Of a DNA stretch of 33,016 nucleotides, positions 28,336-33,016 are shown one piece after another. The DNA is from Verrucomicrobiia bacterium (GTDB lineage: Bacteria; Zixibacteria; MSB-5A5; DSPP01). The position numbers and the translations under genes are program-made. The DNA lies in assembly GCA_035574275.1 (NCBI GenBank), contig DATLYY010000014.1, positions 1 through 33,016 on the forward strand, in the 5' to 3' direction. Positions within the stretch are counted from its first letter, which is position 1, and every line of letters begins with the position of its first letter. Below the pieces are notes generated by a model. That model made no database searches. It saw only the letters and a list, made by a program, of their open reading frames with translations, and was not told where the DNA came from.

Positions 28336-29798
28336 GCGTGATCCGGCAGCAGGCGGTGGAGCGGAAAAAAATGTTTGTCGGCGGGAAGTGGCTGGAGGGG
28401 ACGGGGAAAACGTTTGAAGTTTTCAATCCAGCTACCGAGGAGATCATCGCACTCGTTCCGGATGCCACGGAAATCGAAGTAGGCGCGGCCGTCACCGCCG
28501 CGCGCGCCGCCCTCGAAGAAGGACCTTGGGGGAAAATGCCGGCCCGGGAGCGGGGGCGGCTTATTTACAAACTGGCGCGGCGAATTTCGGAAAAAGCAGA
28601 AGAATTAGCCCGCCTTGAAAGTTTGAATAACGGCAAACCGTATTTCGAGTCCTCCCGAGTGGATTTGCCATCCACTGTTGAGTGCTTCGAATACTATGCA
28701 GGATGGGCGGATAAAATCGAAGGGGAGACGATACCGGTTTCCGGGCCGTATCTGAACTACACCCTGCGGGAGCCGGTCGGGGTGGTGGGCTGCATCGTTC
28801 CCTGGAATTTTCCTTTGCTTTTGGCCGCCTACAAAGTTGCTCCAGCTTTGGCCTGCGGGAATACGGTCATCTTGAAACCAGCAGAGGAGACGCCTTTGAC
28901 TGCTTTGCGTCTCGGTGAACTGGCGCAGGAAGTCGGTATTCCGGAAGGAGTTTTCAACGTCATTACCGGGCTGGGGCCGTCCACCGGCGCGGCACTGGTT
29001 CGCCATCCGAGCGTTGACAAAATCGCCTTCACCGGCTCGACTTCCACGGGGCAGGAGATAATGAAGATGGCGGCGGGTTCGCTCAAAAAAGTTTCTTTGG
29101 AACTGGGAGGAAAGTCGCCGAACGTGGTGTTCGCCGACGCCGATTTGGATGCGGCGGTCAAGGGGGCGGTTTCAGGCATTTTTTACGGCAAGGGAGAGGT
29201 TTGCACGGCGGGGTCGCGTCTTTTGGTCGAGGAAAAAATTCACGGCCCGTTTATGGAAAAGCTGGTGGAGCGCGCAAAAAAAATGACGCCGGGAGACCCG
29301 TTTGACGCCAAGACCCGTTTGGGCCCCTTGGTTTCCAAAAACCAGATGGATCGGGTTTTGGGGTACATCAAAGCGGGCAAAGAGGACGGGGCACAGGTGT
29401 TGACCGGGGGCGGCCGTCCCGCCGTAGGGAACGGCAAAGGATATTTTGTCGAGGCGACGGTTTTTGACCGAGTCGAAACGAATATGAAAATTGCCCAGGA
29501 GGAGATTTTTGGGCCGGTTTTAGCGACTATTCAGTTTGAGAATCTGGAGGAGGCGGTTCAAAAGGCGAATTCAACGGCCTATGGTCTCGCAGCGGGAATC
29601 TGGACCAAGGATGTGAAAAAAGCGCATGCCTTTGCCAAGGCGGTCAAGGCGGGGACGGTCTGGATAAACACCTATGGGGATTACGACGCCGCGGCGCCTT
29701 TTGGCGGATACAAGATGTCCGGCTTCGGGCGGGATTTGGGAAAGGCGGCTTTGGACTCGTACACCCAACTTAAAACGGTCTGGGTGAATTTAGGATAG
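28332..29798 (+). CDS. NAD(P)-dependent aldehyde dehydrogenase (488 aa)
   Basis: This ALDH-superfamily enzyme oxidises an aldehyde to the acid. The catalytic Cys291 lies in GEVCTAGSR and the general base Glu257 in LELGGKSPNVV, with the family's usual 34-residue separation. GIVPWNFPLL-type (here GCIVPWNFPLLLA) and FTGSTSTGQ mark the cofactor site. Sequence flavour is that of betaine-aldehyde, phenylacetaldehyde or general class 1/2 ALDHs. The specific substrate is not decidable. It starts in the DinB-like gene's stop codon (ATGA), and the thiolase gene follows 3 nt after its own stop codon. The reading frame is open 20 codons further upstream, but these overlap the DinB-like gene and lack similarity. 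Confidence 0.92.
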   Translation: MSVIRQQAVERKKMFVGGKWLEGTGKTFEVFNPATEEIIALVPDATEIEVGAAVTAARAALEEGPWGKMPARERGRLIYKLARRISEKAEELARLESLNNGKPYFESSRVDLPSTVECFEYYAGWADKIEGETIPVSGPYLNYTLREPVGVVGCIVPWNFPLLLAAYKVAPALACGNTVILKPAEETPLTALRLGELAQEVGIPEGVFNVITGLGPSTGAALVRHPSVDKIAFTGSTSTGQEIMKMAAGSLKKVSLELGGKSPNVVFADADLDAAVKGAVSGIFYGKGEVCTAGSRLLVEEKIHGPFMEKLVERAKKMTPGDPFDAKTRLGPLVSKNQMDRVLGYIKAGKEDGAQVLTGGGRPAVGNGKGYFVEATVFDRVETNMKIAQEEIFGPVLATIQFENLEEAVQKANSTAYGLAAGIWTKDVKKAHAFAKAVKAGTVWINTYGDYDAAAPFGGYKMSGFGRDLGKAALDSYTQLKTVWVNLG

Positions 29799-29801
29799 GA
29801 T

Positions 29802-30965
29802 TTGGAACCGGTTTTTATCGTTTCCGCTGTGCGGACGCCAATTGGAAAATTCGGCGGAGGACTTGCCGCTCTTTCGGTGGCGGATTTGGGGACGGCGGCG
29901 GCGTACGAAGCGACTGCCCGCGCAAAAATTTCTCCCGAGTTAATCGACGAAACAATTTTCGGCTGCGCCCGGCAGGCGGGAGTCGGCCCCAACATAGGCC
30001 GTCAAATATCGCACCGGGCCGGCGTACCGGACGCTAAACCGGCTTACACTGTCAACCAGGCCTGCGCTTCCGGGTTGCGGGCGGTGGTTTCCGGCTGTCA
30101 GTCCATTCTATTGGGAGAATCTAAAATCGTTTTGACCGGCGGAGCGGAGAGCATGTCCAACGTACCGTTTCTATTGCCCAAAGCCCGCTGGGGGTACCGG
30201 TTGGGGTCGGCGGAACTGGTGGACGGGATGTACAAGGATGGATTTTTGTGCCCCCTGTGCGGGCAGGTGATGGGGGAGACGGTGGAGACCTTGGCTGAGA
30301 AGTACAAAATCTCGCGGCGGGAACAGGATGAATATGCGGCGATGAGTCAAAACCGGGCGGAGCAGGCCTGGGGGCGGTGCGATTTTCGGGATGAGGTCGT
30401 TCCGATAGAGGCGGTGGGGATTAAAGTCGAAAAAGATGAGCATTTCCGCAGCGGTGTCACCGTCGAGTCGCTGGCAAAGTTGAAGCCGGTATTCAAGGCG
30501 GATGGAACCGTTCATGCCGGGAATTCTTCCGGCATCACGGATGGAGCGGCGGCCTTGGTTTTGGCCTCGGAATCCGAAATCAAAAAGCGTAAACTTGAAC
30601 CGCTGGCGCGAATCGCCGCTTTTACCTCCGTCGGGGTTGACCCGGCGGTAATGGGAATCGGGCCGGTGCCGGCCGTTCAGAAACTGCTCGAAAAAACGAA
30701 ATGGAAACTTTCCGACATCGACTTAATAGAACTGAACGAGGCGTTTGCCGCACAGGTGATTGCCTGCGAGCGGGAATTGAAACTCGACCGTGCCAAGCTC
30801 AATGTCAACGGCGGGGCGATTGCCTTGGGGCATCCCATTGGCGCCACCGGGGCACGGATTTTGACCACGCTCGTTTTTGCCATGAAAAAACGCAACGCCA
30901 AGCGGGGCATCGCCACGCTCTGCGTTTCCGGGGGAATGGGGATGGCGGTTTTGGTGGAGCGGTAG
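29802..30965 (+). CDS. Thiolase family protein, acetyl-CoA acetyltransferase-like (387 aa)
   Basis: This is a thiolase that condenses two acetyl-CoA or cleaves 3-ketoacyl-CoA. The nucleophile Cys88 is in VNQACASGLRAV, the base His344 in ALGHPIGATGARI, and the second Cys374 in TLCVSGGMGMA. The start is a TTG at 29802 behind AGGATAGGA; no ATG or GTG lies nearby that would keep the conserved VFIVSAVRTPIG. An unusual pair of cysteines (CPLCG, about residue 146) occupies the loop before the conserved MGET segment. Together with the crotonase and aldehyde dehydrogenase genes it points to short-chain acyl-CoA turnover. Whether it works in synthesis or degradation is not visible. Confidence 0.93.
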   Translation: MEPVFIVSAVRTPIGKFGGGLAALSVADLGTAAAYEATARAKISPELIDETIFGCARQAGVGPNIGRQISHRAGVPDAKPAYTVNQACASGLRAVVSGCQSILLGESKIVLTGGAESMSNVPFLLPKARWGYRLGSAELVDGMYKDGFLCPLCGQVMGETVETLAEKYKISRREQDEYAAMSQNRAEQAWGRCDFRDEVVPIEAVGIKVEKDEHFRSGVTVESLAKLKPVFKADGTVHAGNSSGITDGAAALVLASESEIKKRKLEPLARIAAFTSVGVDPAVMGIGPVPAVQKLLEKTKWKLSDIDLIELNEAFAAQVIACERELKLDRAKLNVNGGAIALGHPIGATGARILTTLVFAMKKRNAKRGIATLCVSGGMGMAVLVER

Positions 30966-31033
30966 CCCACCCCTTATTCCTTCTCCCGGCAAGTTTTATT
31001 CAACCTGGCCGTCGTTTGGTCGCTTTCTTTCAG

Positions 31034-31062
31034 TTGCCTCTTTCGTTCCCGTAGGATATTTT
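31034..31062 (+). promoter_or_regulatory. Promoter for hutH, placed to give a near-leaderless mRNA
   Basis: TTGCCT (31034-31039) and TATTTT (31057-31062) are spaced by 17 nt. Transcription would start around 31068-31070, only about 3-5 nt before the hutH ATG at 31073. This fits the absence of any Shine-Dalgarno sequence there. The rest of the 107-nt gap after the thiolase gene is pyrimidine-rich with no hairpin. Confidence 0.5.
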
Positions 31063-31072
31063 CCCCTGACTA

Positions 31073-32659
31073 ATGCTGACCCTTGATGGAAAGTCGCTCC
31101 GGCTGTCCGACCTGCCTGAAGTTATTTCCGGTAAAACAAAAGTTAGGATTTCTCCGGCGGCAAAGGGGAAGCTGGCCGCCATCCGGGAGAAACTGGAAAA
31201 GCAGTTTCTTTCCAAAAACTCGCCGGTGGCGTACGGCATCAACACCGGTGTGGGGCGGCTTAAAGACTGGCGGCTTTCGCCAGAAAAGCAGCAGGAATTT
31301 CAGCGCAATCTTATCGTTTCCCACTCGACCGGCGTGGGGGAATATCTTTCGCCGGAAGTCACACGGGTCGTCCTGCTTTTTAGGGCCAACTCGCTCCTGA
31401 CCGGTTTTTCCGGCGTGCGGCCGGCCGTGCCGGAAAAGCTTCTCGAGTTTTTGAACGCTGGTTTGCTACCGGCCATCCCGTCCGTCGGCTCTTTGGGGGC
31501 CTCCGGAGATTTGGCGCCCCTTGCACATGTGGCGGCCTGTCTTTTGGGAGAGCGGGAGGCGGAGATTTTTTACCGTGGAAAAAAATTACCCGCTCCGGCC
31601 GGGATGAAGAAGGCTGGAATCAAACCGCTTGAATTGGAGGCGAAGGAGGCGCTTTCCTTCATCAATGGCACGGCGGTGAGCTTGGCTCTGGCAGCATTTG
31701 TTCTCCTCTGGGCGAAAAAACTCCTGAAAGTTTCGGAGCTTGTTTCGGCGTTGAGCCTGGAGGCAATTCGGGGAGAGTTGTCTCCGTTTGATGTTCGTCT
31801 CAATTCCGCCCGGAAGCAGAAGGGGCAGATGGAAGTCGCCCGGGATATTTTGCGCTTTGTTTCCGGAAGTCAACGAATGACAGAAGCGGCGCGGATGGAA
31901 AATTTGCCAGACGAACGGGTTTCAAAAAGCGGCAAGACGTCGCGCGTGCAGGATGCCTATTCCTTCCGCTGCATTCCGCAGGTGTATGGCACCGTTTTGG
32001 ATACATTGGAATTTGCAGAGCAGATTATCGAAAGGGAGTTGAACGCCGCCACGGATAATCCTTTGGTTTTTGAAGAAAAAGGGAACTTGATTTCGCTTTC
32101 GGGCGGAAATTTTCACGCCGAGCCGCTGGCGCTTGTTGCCGATTTTGTCGGCATCGCTTTATGTGAAATAGCCAATATGGCCGAACGAAGGATATTCTCC
32201 TTGTTGTCGCCCCTGCTCAGTTTCGGCCTCAAACCGGAGCTTGTCGGCGTGGAGCCGGGGCTGAATTCCGGTCTCATGCTTGTTCAGTACACGGCGGCGG
32301 CGCGGGTGGCGGAAAACCGGATTCTGGCCCATCCGGCCTCCGTGGACAACATCACCACGGCGGGGAACCAGGAAGACCATGTTTCCCTGGCAGTGACGGC
32401 CGGGCTGAAGGCCCAGAAGATTCTGGAAAACACGGAGGAAGTCGTCGGACTGGAGCTGCTTGCAGCGGCGCAGGGAATCGACGTTTCCGAGCCGTTTTTG
32501 AGGAATTACCGGTTGGGAAAGGTCACGGGCCGGCTGCATACCGCGGTGCGGGGGAAAATTCCGTATTTGAACGAGGACCGATATTTGGGAAGCGATATTA
32601 AAAAAACAATCGAACTGGTGCGGTCGGAGGAAATCTTCCGGATGGCGCAAGATGGCTAA
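31073..32659 (+). CDS. hutH: Histidine ammonia-lyase (528 aa)
   Basis: This aromatic-amino-acid lyase removes ammonia from histidine to give urocanate. The MIO cofactor forms from Ala143-Ser144-Gly145 in GSLGASGDLAPLAH, the same position as in known HutH. AYGINTGVG carries the catalytic Tyr loop, and NLIVSHSTG contains the Ser-His dipeptide typical of His-specific members, where Tyr/Phe lyases have His-Leu or Phe-Leu. Further family regions are QDAYSFRCIPQVYG and NPLVF. It is slightly longer than the usual 510 residues. No hutU, hutI or hutG is in the window. The 3' end overlaps hisS by 8 nt. A lyase for beta-amino acids or another aromatic amino acid is a less likely alternative. Confidence 0.87.
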   Translation: MLTLDGKSLRLSDLPEVISGKTKVRISPAAKGKLAAIREKLEKQFLSKNSPVAYGINTGVGRLKDWRLSPEKQQEFQRNLIVSHSTGVGEYLSPEVTRVVLLFRANSLLTGFSGVRPAVPEKLLEFLNAGLLPAIPSVGSLGASGDLAPLAHVAACLLGEREAEIFYRGKKLPAPAGMKKAGIKPLELEAKEALSFINGTAVSLALAAFVLLWAKKLLKVSELVSALSLEAIRGELSPFDVRLNSARKQKGQMEVARDILRFVSGSQRMTEAARMENLPDERVSKSGKTSRVQDAYSFRCIPQVYGTVLDTLEFAEQIIERELNAATDNPLVFEEKGNLISLSGGNFHAEPLALVADFVGIALCEIANMAERRIFSLLSPLLSFGLKPELVGVEPGLNSGLMLVQYTAAARVAENRILAHPASVDNITTAGNQEDHVSLAVTAGLKAQKILENTEEVVGLELLAAAQGIDVSEPFLRNYRLGKVTGRLHTAVRGKIPYLNEDRYLGSDIKKTIELVRSEEIFRMAQDG

Positions 32660-33016
32660 AGTTGGATTGCCGGCCGGGACGAGGGATTTTCTGCCGGGGC
32701 AGTTGATTTTCCGGCAGAAGGTCATCGGCATGATGAAAGAGGTGTTCGAACGGTACGGCTTTCTGCCCTTGGAAACGCCGGCGGTTGAGCGGCTCGACGT
32801 ACTCTCCGGCAAATATGGGGAGGAGGCGGACCGGCTGATTTTCAAGGTGCTCAAGCGGGGGGAGGAACTGAAGTCGGCTTTGGCCAAGGGAGAGGAGCTG
32901 GCGGATATGGGAATGCGCTACGATTTGACCGTGCCGCTATGCCGGGTAATTGCAATGCACCAGAATGAAATCAGTGTTCCCTTCCGACGCTATCAAATTC
33001 AACCGGTCTGGCGGGC
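32652..33016 (+). CDS. hisS: Histidyl-tRNA synthetase, N-terminal part (cut by window end)
   Basis: The frame from ATG 32652 encodes 121 complete codons up to the window edge and remains open. It shows the HisRS N-terminus: LPAGTRDFLPGQ, then FERYGFLPLETPAVERLDVLSGKYGEEADRLIF (motif 1 region) and MGMRYDLTVPLCRVIA, ending in FRRYQIQPVWRA, the start of motif 2. Translation begins inside the end of hutH (8-nt overlap), so hisS is probably co-transcribed with and coupled to the lyase gene. HisZ, the catalytically inactive paralogue, cannot be excluded from the N-terminus alone, but the KYGEEADRLIF and RYQIQPVWRA words favour a synthetase. Confidence 0.9.
   Translation, partial: MAKVGLPAGTRDFLPGQLIFRQKVIGMMKEVFERYGFLPLETPAVERLDVLSGKYGEEADRLIFKVLKRGEELKSALAKGEELADMGMRYDLTVPLCRVIAMHQNEISVPFRRYQIQPVWR

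Overview
The window is a bacterial chromosome segment, GC-rich and almost fully coding, carrying mainly core translation, RNA-processing and envelope genes. Nearly every gene is on the + strand, and many overlap or abut by 1-30 nt. The gene content is bacterial: EF-Ts, RRF, RimP, NusA, IF-2, RbfA, PNPase and UvrC. A DUF2723 membrane protein, a NusA with a very acidic tail, and several palindromic repeat families of the kind common in metagenome-derived genomes fit an uncultured lineage, perhaps of the FCB group (Zixibacteria/KSB1/Gemmatimonadota-like). That placement is an inference; no rRNA gene is present to test it.

Layout. 1-274: palindromic repeats and a promoter. 293-958: exported protein of unknown function. 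1044-1727 (minus strand): small Cas4/RecB-type PD-(D/E)XK nuclease, the only minus-strand gene. 1863-2975: rplM and rpsI, unusually separated by 285 bp of repeats, then a terminator. 3015-3246: highly structured leader, followed by rpsB-tsf-pyrH-frr and a terminator. 6027-11238: uppS, cdsA, a UbiA-family prenyltransferase, uvrC and a glyoxalase-II-like hydrolase. 11334-13838: DUF2723/TPR membrane protein. 13943-25269: a long operon behind a good sigma70-type promoter: rimP, nusA, infB, a DUF503 gene, rbfA, nrnA, truB, ribF, rpsO, pnp and an M16 peptidase. It continues without a real gap into asnS and a Rieske protein. 26985-30965: crotonase, DinB-like protein, aldehyde dehydrogenase and thiolase, an acyl-CoA/aldehyde module. 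31073-33016: histidine ammonia-lyase overlapping the start of hisS, which runs off the window.

How the genes work together. The first two thirds build and maintain the translation machinery (ribosomal proteins, initiation, elongation and recycling factors, rRNA/tRNA modification, RNA decay). UppS, CdsA and the UbiA protein supply polyprenyl carriers and membrane lipids. The last part handles short acyl-CoA units, aldehydes and histidine.

I found no prophage, IS element, CRISPR array, tRNA or rRNA, and no convincing undescribed system. The points most worth checking are the rpsB leader, the repeat cluster splitting rplM-rpsI, the hutH/hisS overlap with a near-leaderless hutH promoter, the homopurine/poly-Glu end of nusA, and the two poorly characterised genes at the left end.
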